Positions 49,798-58,697 of a stretch of DNA of 64,000 bases are shown one piece after another. Made by a program: the position numbers and the translations under genes. This stretch comes from CAZYFH01 sp965249175 (GTDB taxonomy: Bacteria; Acidobacteriota; Vicinamibacteria; Vicinamibacterales; UBA8438). Each line of letters begins with the position of its first letter. The stretch's first letter is position 1. Where the stretch lies: NCBI GenBank assembly GCA_965249175.1, contig OZ252227.1:2852001-2916000 (forward strand). Direction: 5' to 3'. The notes beneath the pieces were generated by a model. The model had not been told where the DNA came from. It saw only the letters and a program-made list of their open reading frames with translations, and did not search any database.

Positions 49798-51129
49798 GGC
49801 GCTTCAGGAATTCGGGTGGGCAAGAGTATGTGCTTCATCCGGGTACAGGTCCAGGCGTCCGAGGTGGAAGTAGATGGCCTGGCGGAACCGCTCCCGGCTG
49901 CGAAAGCCCGCGGCCTGTTTCTTGATCCACTGGATGCGTGAGTTGATGGCCTCGGCGGTCGCGTTCGTGATGCCGCTGATGATGGCGTTGATGACCCCGT
50001 CGAAATGTCGTCGGACGGTCCGTGCGGCGCGGATCATGGGTGCCAGGCGCGAGCGTGCCATCCAGGCGAGTACCTCCTTCAACGCCCGCTCCGCCCGTTT
50101 GGGTTGGCGAAACGCGAAGGCGTCCATAAACGTTTCCTTGATGGCCCAGGCTCGGGCGACCTTGAGGTTGCTGGACTTGAGCTGCGTCAGCTCGGCCGTC
50201 TGCGCCCGCGACATGTTCCAGGGATTCATGAGGAAGAGATGCCGCGTGCCCTTGAGGCGCTCGTCGTGTTGCTCTAGCAGCGTTTTGTGCTCTTCACGCC
50301 GGACCTTGTTCACCGCATCGCCCAACAGGCTGGCGAGGTGGTACTTGTCGAAGACAATCCGCTCGTGCGCGGCCGGCCCCAACGCCCGGGTGACCGCGCT
50401 CAGGTAGGCGCCCGACATGTCCATCGCGACCGCCTCGATGCGGGCCCGTTCCGAGGCGGTGAGCGGGTCGAAGAAGCCGCTGAGCGACTCCGCCGAGCGG
50501 CCGTCCGAGACGAACAGGACCGCCGCCCGCCCGGGATCACACACAACCGTCACGTACTCATGCCGCTGCTGGAACGAGGTCTCATCAACGCCCACGACCT
50601 TGGGCACCGAGAGCTGACGGCGGGCGAGACCGCGGGCCACCGCGCGCTCCATGATGCCCGCCACCTGGTCCCAGCTCAGGGCGAGCAGCTCGGCGACGGC
50701 TTTTATACTGGCGTGCTGCAGCCATTCGATGACCAGACACTCGAAGAGGGCGGTGAAGCGAGACCGGGGGGCCGCCCAGGGCACCTTCAGCTGTCTGATC
50801 CCATGCGACGGACATTCGATTCGAGGAATCTCCCCCACGAGCATGGTCTTGTATTGCATCGTGTCAAGGTGTCGCCACGACCGCGTCCGGGTGTCGTGGC
50901 GCGGGCAGGGCTCACTACACTCCGGGCACGGCGTCGATGCATCCGGCCTGAGGGCCACAAACACCTGCACCGAGTGGTCTTGCATCGAGATGTCCACCTC
51001 GACGACTTCCCATGGTGGTTCGAGTCCGAGAAGCTGGGCATACAAGTCACGGTCCTGCATGCCGGGATGCTACATCTACTCACGCCCACCCTCGATGGCG
51101 TCGTCCGCCACCCAAAAGCCGGAAGAGCC
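49798..51129 (-). mobile_element. ISL3-family element (1332 bp)
   Basis: The element has imperfect terminal repeats of about 27 bp sharing GGC, CTTC and GGGTGG, and an exact 8-bp target duplication ATGGCAAA at 49790-49797 and 51130-51137. The single gene is intact, so the insertion is recent. It lies in the gap upstream of the propeller gene. Confidence 0.93.
49804..51060 (-). CDS. ISL3-family transposase
   Basis: The 418-residue protein has a zinc-binding head (CPECSEPCPRHD), a helix-turn-helix region, and a DDE domain with VVGVDETSF, VAMDMSGAYL and a late Glu in ATAEAINSRIQWIKKQAAGF, the ISL3 C-terminal signature. Full length. Confidence 0.93.
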   Translation of the reverse strand: MQDRDLYAQLLGLEPPWEVVEVDISMQDHSVQVFVALRPDASTPCPECSEPCPRHDTRTRSWRHLDTMQYKTMLVGEIPRIECPSHGIRQLKVPWAAPRSRFTALFECLVIEWLQHASIKAVAELLALSWDQVAGIMERAVARGLARRQLSVPKVVGVDETSFQQRHEYVTVVCDPGRAAVLFVSDGRSAESLSGFFDPLTASERARIEAVAMDMSGAYLSAVTRALGPAAHERIVFDKYHLASLLGDAVNKVRREEHKTLLEQHDERLKGTRHLFLMNPWNMSRAQTAELTQLKSSNLKVARAWAIKETFMDAFAFRQPKRAERALKEVLAWMARSRLAPMIRAARTVRRHFDGVINAIISGITNATAEAINSRIQWIKKQAAGFRSRERFRQAIYFHLGRLDLYPDEAHTLAHPNS

Positions 51130-51249
51130 ATGGCAAAGCAGTAGAACAGGCCGGCCCCTCCGGTCGCCACCAGATTGTCCTGCGAGCAACCCCGCGATGG
51201 GTGGGCGAATTCCAGGACGAGCCCGGTGTCGTGAAGGAGTAGCGGTCGG

Positions 51250-51640
51250 CGTGGCCGAGCATGGCGCTTCCTTGGTCATTGCCGGTCCAGTTGCCACACG
51301 TGCATTCCTCACCCGCTGGAAACGCGTGCCGTCGATCTGGGAGCCGGTCAGCACGTCGTGCTCCGAGAAGTCAGGGTCTCCGTCGATGCGTGAGGCGAAC
51401 TGATTGCTGTTCTCGTCCACCGTGTGGGTCCAATTGAAGTTGGAGTTACCGTAGTGCAGGTTCTCGACGCTTGTGGCCATGACCAGGCCTTCCGCGTTCG
51501 CCCATGGTCCTTCCCCAAGTGTCCCTTCTTGTCTTAGGTCACCAAGGTCCACGGACGCGAGGGGACGCCGACGCGCTGCGCGGTGAGCGACTGGCGCGAC
51601 ACGAGCGCCGCCGTGCAGATGAAGGCAACCAGCCACAGAT
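51250..51640 (-). pseudogene. Remnant of an exported protein
   Basis: One frame shows a leader-like stretch (LWLVAFICTAALVSRQSLTA) that stops early, and an adjacent frame continues with coding-like sequence (LVMATSVENLHYGNSNFNWT; QFASRIDGDPDFSEHDVLTG). This suggests a frameshifted exported protein. The identity is not recognised. Confidence 0.4.
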
Positions 51641-51694
51641 GAGGTTCGCGTGTCGTACTCGGCACCCTTTCTCCCGGTTTTCGATGTCGGCCTG

Positions 51695-52228
51695 CTACGT
51701 CCGCACGTCCACGCGGAACGACCACCAGCTGTCAGGTCGCGGCGTGTCGAGAGGCGGCGGTTCTCCTCCCCCTCCGGGTTGCCGCGCCTGGACCTCCGGG
51801 GCCTGCAGCTTTTGCATTCGGGCGGTCCACACCCGGTCGAGCGTGGCCGGGTCCATCTCCCGGTTGAGAAAGACGGGGTAGACGACGCCGTCGAGGCGGA
51901 GCCGGCCCGGCTCGTCCTCGCCTACCCGCGGACACCAGTACTTGCGCGCGCCGACGGAGCAGCTGATGAAGAGATGACCGTCCAGGGTCGCCATGCAGTT
52001 CACGTTCACCGAGTGGGGTCTCAACCAGATGCTGATCTGGATCTGACACAGCGAGACCTGGTTCGCGAAGCTCCAGTCGGTGACCGGGTCTTCGTGGGAG
52101 TCGCCCAGTAGCACGAAGCCGGGTGTGGTCTCGCACGGACACGTCACGGCCCAGACGGCGCCACCGGCCGCGGCTACGATGACCACCAAGGCCGCAACCC
52201 CGAGAAGTACCTTCTTCCTTACAGGCAT
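51695..52228 (-). CDS. Exported or anchored Cys-containing protein (177 aa)
   Basis: A basic start and one hydrophobic segment (VLLGVAALVVIVAAAGGAVW) are followed by TCPCETTPG and a compact strand-rich domain with three further cysteines (NVNCMATLDGHLFISCSVGA, YWCPRVGED). The ATG of MPVRKK is chosen over one nine codons upstream because of the signal-like pattern. Family not certain. Confidence 0.6.
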   Translation of the reverse strand: MPVRKKVLLGVAALVVIVAAAGGAVWAVTCPCETTPGFVLLGDSHEDPVTDWSFANQVSLCQIQISIWLRPHSVNVNCMATLDGHLFISCSVGARKYWCPRVGEDEPGRLRLDGVVYPVFLNREMDPATLDRVWTARMQKLQAPEVQARQPGGGGEPPPLDTPRPDSWWSFRVDVRT

Positions 52229-52381
52229 ACTCACTCCTCCCACGAACCGGATCAATACTCAATGGTCTCGCCCCGGAGCGGCGGTGCCAGTGGCGACGGA
52301 CGCCGCTTCATGGTCATCGGCAGCCCCTGTGATCCGAATCCCATCGGGACGACGATGATGGGGAAGGGCCATCAGATCGTC

Positions 52382-53749
52382 TCACGACGCGCCCGAGCTG
52401 ACCGCAACGAGGTGTCGGCGCGTACGGATGTACATGACGCCTTCGGAGAGTGCCGGCGTCGCCATCAACGTCTCCCCCATGCGGTTTTCCGCCAGGACGT
52501 CAAACTCGGGGCCGGCCTTCACGACGAAGACGCTCCCGTCTTCACTCGTGAAGTACACCTTGGCGTCGGCCGCGACGGGCGACGCCGTGAACCCGGAGCC
52601 GCCACTGCCGACCCGCTGCTGGTAGAGCCGGCGTCCCGTCCGCGCGTCGTAGACGCTGAGCACGCCGTTGTCCCGGCAGTTGTACAGGAGCCCGTCGTAG
52701 ACGATCGGCGTCTGCATGTACCCACCGTCGCGGCGCCGACTCCAGACGAGGTGGTCGCCCGAGAGCGCACCATCGGCCGGCGTGATGTCGCCCGTGGCTC
52801 CTTCGCTGATTGCGAAGATCGGCGCCTCCGGCCCGTGCGCGTTCGTGATGAAAATAAGGCCGTTGTCGATGACCGGGGTCGGGGTCGGGATGTCGCCTCC
52901 GCCCGCCATGCGCCATTGCTCACGACCGGTCGCGAGGTCATAGCCACCGATGTGGCGATAGCCATTCGCGACTACCTGCGCGCGGCCATCGACGACATGC
53001 ACCGTCGGCGTACTCCAGGTCGGCACCTCGTCCCGATCCGAGCGCCAGATCTCGTTGCCCGTCGCGACGGCGAATGCGGCCAGGAAGGACCCGTTGAGGA
53101 CGTCTGCCTGGATAACCACGAAATCGTCATGAATGGTGGGAGAGGCCGCGAAGCCCCACAAGGCGGTCGGCGCATTGAAATACCCAGATTCCAGCGTGCC
53201 AAGGTCGACGTGCCACCGCTCCGCTCCGGTGTCCAGGTCGAACCCGAAGAGGCCCTCGGAACCGAACATCGCCACAAGATGGGTGCCGTCCGTCGCGAGT
53301 GTCGAGTTGGCGTGGGTCGCCTTCGGGTGGCGCGGGATCGCGGGCAGACCTTCGTGCACCGCAGTTGTCCATCGCTCGGCGCCAGATGTCTTGTCGAGAC
53401 AGCGCACGTCCCACCGCTGAGACGTCTCGTTCGCGAGGGGCTCGATATCACCGTAGAGACCGACTTTGAGTTCGTCGACTTTGCCGCTGTCGGCGGTCGT
53501 GACGCAGATGAGGTCCCCCCAGACGATCGGGCTCGAATGCCCGAGTCCGGGAATCACCGTCTTCCACAGAATGTTCGTGCCGGACTCCGCATCCCAGCGA
53601 GTAGGCGACGCGAAGCCCTCCGCAACACCACTGGCCTGCGCACCGCGAAACTGGGGCCAGTCCACCCCCGGTCGCGGTTCCTGTGCAAGGGCGTCAATCC
53701 CGCCCAGACAGACGGACGCCACAACCAACGCCGACGCTATCCAACGCAT
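52382..53749 (-). CDS. Exported PQQ-like beta-propeller protein
   Basis: A signal peptide (ALVVASVCLGGIDALAQ) is followed by WPQFRGAQASGVAEG and repeated blades such as CLDKTSGAERWTT, GFDLDTGAERWHV and VYDARTGRRLYQQ, each ending in the tryptophan-docking pattern of PQQ_2 repeats. No catalytic residues of quinoprotein dehydrogenases are apparent, so it is probably a structural or binding propeller of the type common in Acidobacteriota and Planctomycetota. Confidence 0.85.
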   Translation of the reverse strand: MRWIASALVVASVCLGGIDALAQEPRPGVDWPQFRGAQASGVAEGFASPTRWDAESGTNILWKTVIPGLGHSSPIVWGDLICVTTADSGKVDELKVGLYGDIEPLANETSQRWDVRCLDKTSGAERWTTAVHEGLPAIPRHPKATHANSTLATDGTHLVAMFGSEGLFGFDLDTGAERWHVDLGTLESGYFNAPTALWGFAASPTIHDDFVVIQADVLNGSFLAAFAVATGNEIWRSDRDEVPTWSTPTVHVVDGRAQVVANGYRHIGGYDLATGREQWRMAGGGDIPTPTPVIDNGLIFITNAHGPEAPIFAISEGATGDITPADGALSGDHLVWSRRRDGGYMQTPIVYDGLLYNCRDNGVLSVYDARTGRRLYQQRVGSGGSGFTASPVAADAKVYFTSEDGSVFVVKAGPEFDVLAENRMGETLMATPALSEGVMYIRTRRHLVAVSSGAS

Positions 53750-54047
53750 GGCCCCTCCCTAGGGATATCCTGGACGCTGCTGATTATGCCACCGGCCCGG
53801 GCGGATCACGGCCTCAGAGGGACAGGCGGTGTGCAACGAGCGAACAGGAGGTGCGGGGAGGCCGTCGGGCTAACTACTGACCGCCGTCTCGGGGAGATTC
53901 ATGCGGCGCCTGATCAGCGTCTCTGACAGCCCGGTCACCGAGTCGACGCCGCCGCTCGGGGCGGCTGGGTGGACTCGGCCTCCAAACTGGTCACGCACGC
54001 GCTCGATGCAAAGTCAACCCCACTGGGGAGTATCAGGAGCTACTACT
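53750..54047. other. Intergenic DNA before IS256 copy C
   Basis: 298 bp with no recognisable gene. It separates chromosomal genes on the left from phage remnants on the right and may hold the far edge of an older insertion. Confidence 0.4.
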
Positions 54048-55482
54048 GAGATATTGTCAAATGTTGTGGATCGGTCATCAGCGTGATCAGGCGGCCACCT
54101 TCCGATCTCCCTCGTTGTTTCGCTCCTGCTGTACCCCGTCAATGAACGTCACGCCGGCGCGGACGAGTGGCAGCAGATGCGCGCCATTGAGCCGACGCCA
54201 GCGCTGCTGTGCCATCTCGAGCAGCTTGTAGGCCATCAACAGGCCCTTGGTGCGCGAGCCCGCGCCTTTGGTCACGCGCTGCCGGAGTCGGACCGTGGCG
54301 AATGGCGACTCGATGACGTTGCTCGTGCGCACGTGCTGCCAATGCTCAGCTGGCAGGGCAAAGTGCGTGAGGAGGCGGTCGCGGTCTGCGTCCAGGCACG
54401 CCGCCGCCTTCGGGTACTTGGCCTCGTACTCGGCGATGAAGACGTCCATGGCCTCCTCGGCGTGTGCCCGCGTCTCGGCGTACATGATCTCGCGGAGCGC
54501 GCGCTTCGCTTTCGGCTGTAATCGCTTTGGCAATTTGTCGAGCACGTTGCCCATCTTGTGACACCAGTCGCGGAGCTCTCGCGTGTCCGGCCACACGTCG
54601 CGCACGGCCGCCCAGAAACCCAGGGCGCCGTCGCCGACCGCCCCCACCGGGGCCCGCATGCCGCGCCGCTGGAGGTCCCGCAGCACCGTCGCCCAGCTGT
54701 CGGTGCTCTCGCGGTAGCCGTCCTCCAGGGCCACGAGCTTCTTGGTCCCATCGGGCCGTACGCCGATGATCACCAGCGTACAGAGCCGATCGTCCTCGAG
54801 CCGGATGTTGAAATGGATGCCGTCGACCCACACGTACACGTAGTCACGATCGGCCAGGTCCCGCTGGCGGAACCGCCGGTAGTCCTCTTCCCACACCGCC
54901 GTGAGGCGCGCGATGTTGGTCGCGCTGAGGCCGGCCGCGTCATCCCCCAATAGCACCGGCAGCGCTTCGCGGAAATCGCCCGTCGACAGACCGCGCAGAT
55001 AGAGGATCGGCAGCACCTCCGCCACCTTGGGCGAGCGACGCATGTAGGGGGGCAAGATCCGACTCGTGAACCGCTCCCGCTGGCCCGCGCCGTTGACCCT
55101 TTTGTCGTTCACCCGAGGAGCATGCACCTCGAGCGTACCTGCCCCGCACGTCACCTTCCGCGCCTGGGCCCGACCATTCCGAACGACCAGCCGGCGTCCC
55201 CGCGCGTCCCGCTCCTCGCCGTGGGCCTCGATGTACTGCCCGACCTCCACCGCCAGGGCCGTCATCAACATCCGCCGGGCTCCCTCCCGGGCCAGCTCGT
55301 CCACCGTCTGCGCACCGCGCTCTTCCGGCGGAACTTCGTTGTCTGCTCCATCGTTGTCGAGTACCTTCAGCATGGGTGGCGGCTCCTTTCACCGGCCTGC
55401 CAGCCGGAGTTTTCGCGTTGCTCACGCGAAAGGATACGCCGCCTTCTTCAGACTGCCGATCCACAACTTCTGGTTATATCTC
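54048..55482 (-). mobile_element. IS256-family element, copy C (1435 bp)
   Basis: The ends and length equal copy A. The 9-mer GCTACTACT touches the left end (54039-54047); the matching copy on the right (55487-55495) is separated from the element by four extra bases, GTAA. The insertion lies 12 bp beyond the stop codon of the zinc-ribbon membrane gene. Confidence 0.93.
54087..55373 (-). CDS. IS256-family (Mutator-type) transposase, copy C
   Basis: Intact 428-residue transposase with the same DDE motifs as copy A; the translations appear identical. It could provide transposase for the deleted copy B. Confidence 0.95.
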   Translation of the reverse strand: MLKVLDNDGADNEVPPEERGAQTVDELAREGARRMLMTALAVEVGQYIEAHGEERDARGRRLVVRNGRAQARKVTCGAGTLEVHAPRVNDKRVNGAGQRERFTSRILPPYMRRSPKVAEVLPILYLRGLSTGDFREALPVLLGDDAAGLSATNIARLTAVWEEDYRRFRQRDLADRDYVYVWVDGIHFNIRLEDDRLCTLVIIGVRPDGTKKLVALEDGYRESTDSWATVLRDLQRRGMRAPVGAVGDGALGFWAAVRDVWPDTRELRDWCHKMGNVLDKLPKRLQPKAKRALREIMYAETRAHAEEAMDVFIAEYEAKYPKAAACLDADRDRLLTHFALPAEHWQHVRTSNVIESPFATVRLRQRVTKGAGSRTKGLLMAYKLLEMAQQRWRRLNGAHLLPLVRAGVTFIDGVQQERNNEGDRKVAA

Positions 55483-55493
55483 GTAAGCTACTA

Positions 55494-55697
55494 CTACAAT
55501 CCGAGGAGCGCCTGAGTGATGGCCATCACGAGACCTATCAGGAAGAGCACGCCAATCACGTTGGCTACGGTGGCAAGCCACCGCAGCGTGACGGCCACAA
55601 CCGGCGGGGCTGCCTCGCCAGAGAGGGCTCGCCCGCAGTGCTAACAGACGATGGCGGCGTCTTTGATCTCCTCCGCGCAGAACGGGCAAATCTTCAT
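55494..55697 (-). pseudogene. Zinc-ribbon membrane protein with in-frame amber codon
   Basis: The frame reads MKICPFCAEEIKDAAIVC, then TAG (55641-55643), then HCGRALSGEA, a hydrophobic segment (VANVIGVLFLIGLVMAIT) and TAG. CPFC and C-x-HCG form one zinc ribbon across the stop; a Lys or Gln normally fills that position. The gene starts by ATGA overlap with the small terminase. A single point mutation or suppressor-dependent reading would explain it. Confidence 0.7.
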
Positions 55698-56106
55698 GGA
55701 GAACTCCTCATCTGAATGTCGATGACGTCCTCCTGGATGCCGTCGCCGGCCATGCGGTTTTCCTTCCGAACCTTGACCCGAGCCACAGCCGCAGCCGCCC
55801 CACGGGGCCATTGCGACATCGGGAGCCAGTGGCCGTCCTCGTCCTTGAGATCCTGAAGGTTCGAGAACGCCATCTGGGCAAGCTCGCGCTTCACGCGCTC
55901 GGCGGTGAGGTCTGTGGCGTTGAGCTGTGCGGCCTGCTTCGCACGACAGCGGCGAAAATGTCATCGTTTGTCAGCAACCGATAGCCGGTCTGCCGCGCGC
56001 TCCCCTGCGCGTACCCTGCTCTGATTGCGGCCTGCGTGGCGTTCAAGTCGACCAGGTATTCGGCAACGAACAGCTGTTGCTTCGCGTTGAGTTTCCCCGT
56101 TGCCAT
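55694..56106 (-). pseudogene. Terminase small subunit, frameshifted
   Basis: The start reads MATGKLNAKQQLFVAEYLVD and NATQAAIRAGYAQGSARQTG, the DNA-binding helix-turn-helix of Terminase_2 proteins. The second half (AERVKRELAQMAFSNLQDL; KVRKENRMAGDGIQEDVIDI) is in another frame, the shift being near 55935, and the C-terminus is short. It belongs to a second phage remnant or a displaced part of the prophage at 1-21.85 kb. Confidence 0.8.
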
Positions 56107-56355
56107 GTTCTCAGAGTAGCAAAGGATCGACTTCCACGCCCACACGAGACACGTCAGCGTCAGTACCGCACGCGCCGATTGACGCCGGTTGCGCACGTTC
56201 GGGAAACGCAGTTGATTTGCGTCTCCCACGTCTTCAGGCGAGCCACCGAGTACTGCCAGCGGTACTGCCAGCCGAACGTGCTCATTTCTGGTCCGTTGTG
56301 GTCTGTTCTGACCAGTTGTGGGTGTAATGAGACTCGTTAGCGAACGGGGATAGTG

Positions 56356-56366
56356 CTACAGTGTAG
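56356..56366 (+). promoter_or_regulatory. Palindromic operator over the antitoxin promoter
   Basis: CTACA-G-TGTAG is a perfect 11-bp palindrome that overlaps an extended -10 element (TGCTACAGT). The -10 ends eight bases before the antitoxin ATG and no ribosome binding site is present, so the mRNA may be leaderless. Autoregulation by the antitoxin is the usual arrangement. Confidence 0.5.
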
Positions 56367-56369
56367 AAC

Positions 56370-56645
56370 ATGGCCAAGGTAGGGATTCGCGCTCTCAAAC
56401 AGAACGCGTCGGCGGTCGTGGCGCAGGCGGCCGCTGGCGAACTTGTCACAGTTACCGATCGCGGCCGCCCTGTTGCGCAGTTGGTGCCGGTGGCCGGGAC
56501 TCGGATCGAGGCGCTGATCGCGGCTGCCCGGGCTCGACCACCGCGTCGACGCTTGACTGACCTCCCTGCCCCGGCGCCACGAAGACGCGGTCGTCGATCA
56601 ATATCGGAAAAACTGGAGGAGATGCGCCAGACGGAGCGGTACTGA
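56370..56645 (+). CDS. Phd/YefM-type antitoxin
   Basis: The N-terminal fold MAKVGIRALKQNASAVVAQA, ending GRPVAQLVPV, is the Phd/YefM DNA-binding dimer. The C-terminal tail is Arg/Pro-rich and would be disordered until it binds toxin. The PIN toxin follows two bases after its stop. Confidence 0.85.
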   Translation: MAKVGIRALKQNASAVVAQAAAGELVTVTDRGRPVAQLVPVAGTRIEALIAAARARPPRRRLTDLPAPAPRRRGRRSISEKLEEMRQTERY

Positions 56646-56647
56646 TC

Positions 56648-57037
56648 GTGTTTTATCTGGACACCTCGGCTGCGGTGAAGCTGGTCGTCATCGAGCCTGG
56701 CACGAAGGCGCTCCGGAGCTGGATATCGGCCCGCGATGGCCAGATTGCCTCAAGTGATCTTCTGCGAACCGAGCTTCTGAGAACGACGCGACGAGCGGCC
56801 CCTAGACAGATGGTGCAAGCTCGCGCCGTACTCGATTCGCTTGTTCTGATAGCACTCCCCCAGGACGTGTTCGAGCGGGCGGCGATGCTCGAACCGGCTC
56901 GACTACGCAGTTCGGACTCGCTCCATCTGGCCGCCGCGCTCGAACTCGGTGATGAGCTTGAGGGATTGGTGACCTACGATCGACGACTCGCCGATGGGGC
57001 TACGGCGTTAGGGATCGGCGTTGTCGCACCGGTCTGA
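56648..57037 (+). CDS. VapC-type PIN-domain toxin
   Basis: The 129-residue ribonuclease has the four PIN acidic positions: FYLDTSAAVK (Asp), LLRTELLR (Glu), LRSSDSLHLAAAL (Asp) and VTYDRRLADGA (Asp). It would cleave tRNA or other RNA when unbound. Together with the upstream Phd-type antitoxin it forms a complete pair. Confidence 0.9.
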   Translation: MFYLDTSAAVKLVVIEPGTKALRSWISARDGQIASSDLLRTELLRTTRRAAPRQMVQARAVLDSLVLIALPQDVFERAAMLEPARLRSSDSLHLAAALELGDELEGLVTYDRRLADGATALGIGVVAPV

Positions 57038-57083
57038 CGTGAGTCGAAGGTGAGCGGCTCGTGTGGCGGCGGCGGCGTCGTCG

Positions 57084-57413
57084 TCAAAGGGCGCGCGCAG
57101 ACGGGCGCGACTCGGCGGTCACTCGCGACAGCACCGCTTCGAACAGCGGTGTCATCCGGCTGAGCTGGCCGGCGCGGATCACCGTGTTCCAGGCGGCCTC
57201 GAACTTCTTCCATCCAGCGGCGTAGAAGAAGTGTGTCGCCTTGTGCTTGATCGTGCCGTGCACGAGTGCGATCTCGGCGAGGGCATCGTCGACACGCTGC
57301 GTGTAGAACGAACGCCCGCCGGTGAAGAAGTCGTCCCGATCAGCTTCACCCGCAGGGGGCGCATAACCCGTCACCGTGAAGCGGCTGTCCTCTCGAAACC
57401 GTTCCCGGCTCAA
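57084..57413 (-). pseudogene. C-terminal fragment, possibly of a radical-SAM protein
   Basis: The stretch YTQRVDDALAEIALVHGTIK and ATHFFYAAGWKKFEAAWN looks like the conserved C-terminal region of a B12-binding radical-SAM enzyme. No cluster motif is present, and its first 67 bases overlap ispH. The assignment is from memory of the motif only. Confidence 0.35.
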
Positions 57414-58254
57414 TGTTGATGTCGGCGAGGGCGCGGTGAACGTCGTCGACGGTCCGGTCGAGCGTGGAGGTTCCGGCCGTCAACCCGACCACCCGGAAGC
57501 GTGCGCACCACGCGGGGTCGAGCTCGCGGGCCGATTCCACGTGCAGCGCAGCCACGTGCCGGGCGCGGGCACGCTGGACGAGCTGCTTCGTGTTGTTGGA
57601 ATTGCGGCCACCGACGACCACGACCGCGTCGACCAGGTCGAGGAGTGATTCGATCGCGGCCTGCCGCAGCCGTGTTGGCCGGCAAATCGTGTCGACGTAG
57701 CGGACGAGGGACCCGCAGTTGCGATCGCGAATGGCGTTCAGCACGAGACGTGCCCGATCCGGCGGGGTCGTGCTCTGGCACACCACGCCGAGCCGGGGCT
57801 CGCCGTACGAACGCACGGACTCCGGATCGCCCACAACGTCATAGCGACCGAGATCTCCGGTGATGCCGCTTACCTCGACATGGCCGGGGCGCCCAACCAC
57901 GAGCACGAAATACCCGTCCCGTGCCAGCCGCTGCGCCGCGACGTGCACGTCGCGCACGAGCGGGCAGGTCGTGTCGATCAGCTGTTTCCCGGCCGCCTCC
58001 AGGCGGTCCCGCTCACCCTGGCTCACCCCGTGGGCCGTGATGAGGACCCGCGCCGAGTCCGGAACCGTGCCCTCCCTTCCCTCTTCGCACGTCTGGGCAA
58101 AGCCTCGCCGGTGCAGGTCGCGAATGACTTCCGCGTTGTGGACGAGCTCGCCGTGCACGGTCACCTGCGACGGGTCGGGCACGGCCCGCGCCGCGACGAG
58201 TGCATCACGAACACCGAAGCACATGCCCAAGGCCGAGGCTCGAATCACGTCCAT
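57346..58254 (-). CDS. ispH: 4-hydroxy-3-methylbut-2-enyl diphosphate reductase
   Basis: This iron-sulfur enzyme makes IPP and DMAPP in the last step of the MEP pathway. The three cluster cysteines are visible in GMCFGVRDAL, TTCPLVRDVH and DTICRPTRLRQ; the substrate-binding His/Thr/Asn set is in HGELVHN, VITAHGVSQG (as LITAHGVSQG) and GGRNSNNTKQL. The 302-residue length is normal. The ATG at 58252-58254 follows GGAGG. A palindrome ACTTTGTTTTGCAAAGT sits 13 bp upstream and matches one at the neighbouring regulator operon. Confidence 0.93.
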   Translation of the reverse strand: MDVIRASALGMCFGVRDALVAARAVPDPSQVTVHGELVHNAEVIRDLHRRGFAQTCEEGREGTVPDSARVLITAHGVSQGERDRLEAAGKQLIDTTCPLVRDVHVAAQRLARDGYFVLVVGRPGHVEVSGITGDLGRYDVVGDPESVRSYGEPRLGVVCQSTTPPDRARLVLNAIRDRNCGSLVRYVDTICRPTRLRQAAIESLLDLVDAVVVVGGRNSNNTKQLVQRARARHVAALHVESARELDPAWCARFRVVGLTAGTSTLDRTVDDVHRALADINIEPGTVSRGQPLHGDGLCAPCG

Positions 58255-58266
58255 CGATCCTCCGTT

Positions 58267-58283
58267 ACTTTGTTTTGCAAAGT
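58267..58283. promoter_or_regulatory. Operator palindrome upstream of ispH
   Basis: ACTTTG-TTTTG-CAAAGT is a perfect palindrome with 6-bp arms, between the regulator stop and the ispH ribosome binding site. A near copy lies at 59319-59335. Confidence 0.6.
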
Positions 58284-58301
58284 GTTTGAACAAAAAAAGG
58301 G

Positions 58302-58697
58302 CTACACGACAACCCAGCCTGGCGCCTGCTGGTCTCGCCTCGCGGTCCGGGGCTTCGCACGCTCCGGAACCGCATCCCGGATGACCCTTTCGAGCTCCGA
58401 CAAGTAGTGAAGAAACCGGTCGCGGCCGGAATCCGTGAGCCGGCACAGCGTCTGGGGACGCCCCCGTCCCTGGCCTTTCCAGAGCTCGACCAGTCCAGCG
58501 TCGGAGAGCATCTTCAGATGCCGACTCAGGTTGCCGTCGGTCAACGCGCACAGCGTCTTGAGCTCGTTGAACACCAGCCCCTCCGACCGCGTCATGAGGC
58601 AGGTGAGGATCCCGAGCCGGGCCTTCTCGTGCAGCACTCGGTCCAGACCCTCGTAGGCGTGCTGTCCAGGCTTCTCAGACGAGCGCTTCTTGGTCAT
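58302..58697 (-). CDS. Winged-helix transcriptional regulator
   Basis: The 131-residue protein has a winged helix: LHEKARLGILTCLMTRSEG, FNELKTLCALTDGNLSRHLK (recognition helix) and the wing LVELWKGQGRGRPQTLCRLT, as in PF13601-type regulators. The ATG at 58695-58697 overlaps the upstream membrane-protein gene by 23 bases. The two ACTTT-N-AAAGT palindromes at the operon promoter and ispH are its likely targets. Confidence 0.8.
   Translation of the reverse strand: MTKKRSSEKPGQHAYEGLDRVLHEKARLGILTCLMTRSEGLVFNELKTLCALTDGNLSRHLKMLSDAGLVELWKGQGRGRPQTLCRLTDSGRDRFLHYLSELERVIRDAVPERAKPRTARRDQQAPGWVVV

Noticed and set aside
52262..53926. Long plus-strand ORF (554 codons) opposite the PQQ propeller gene
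   Set aside because: It is the GC-driven antisense shadow of a well-supported propeller protein and has Arg/Asp-rich low-information composition.
55641..55643. Amber codon as pyrrolysine
   Set aside because: The position is a variable residue in a zinc ribbon, not a methylamine-methyltransferase site, and nothing else suggests pyrrolysine use.
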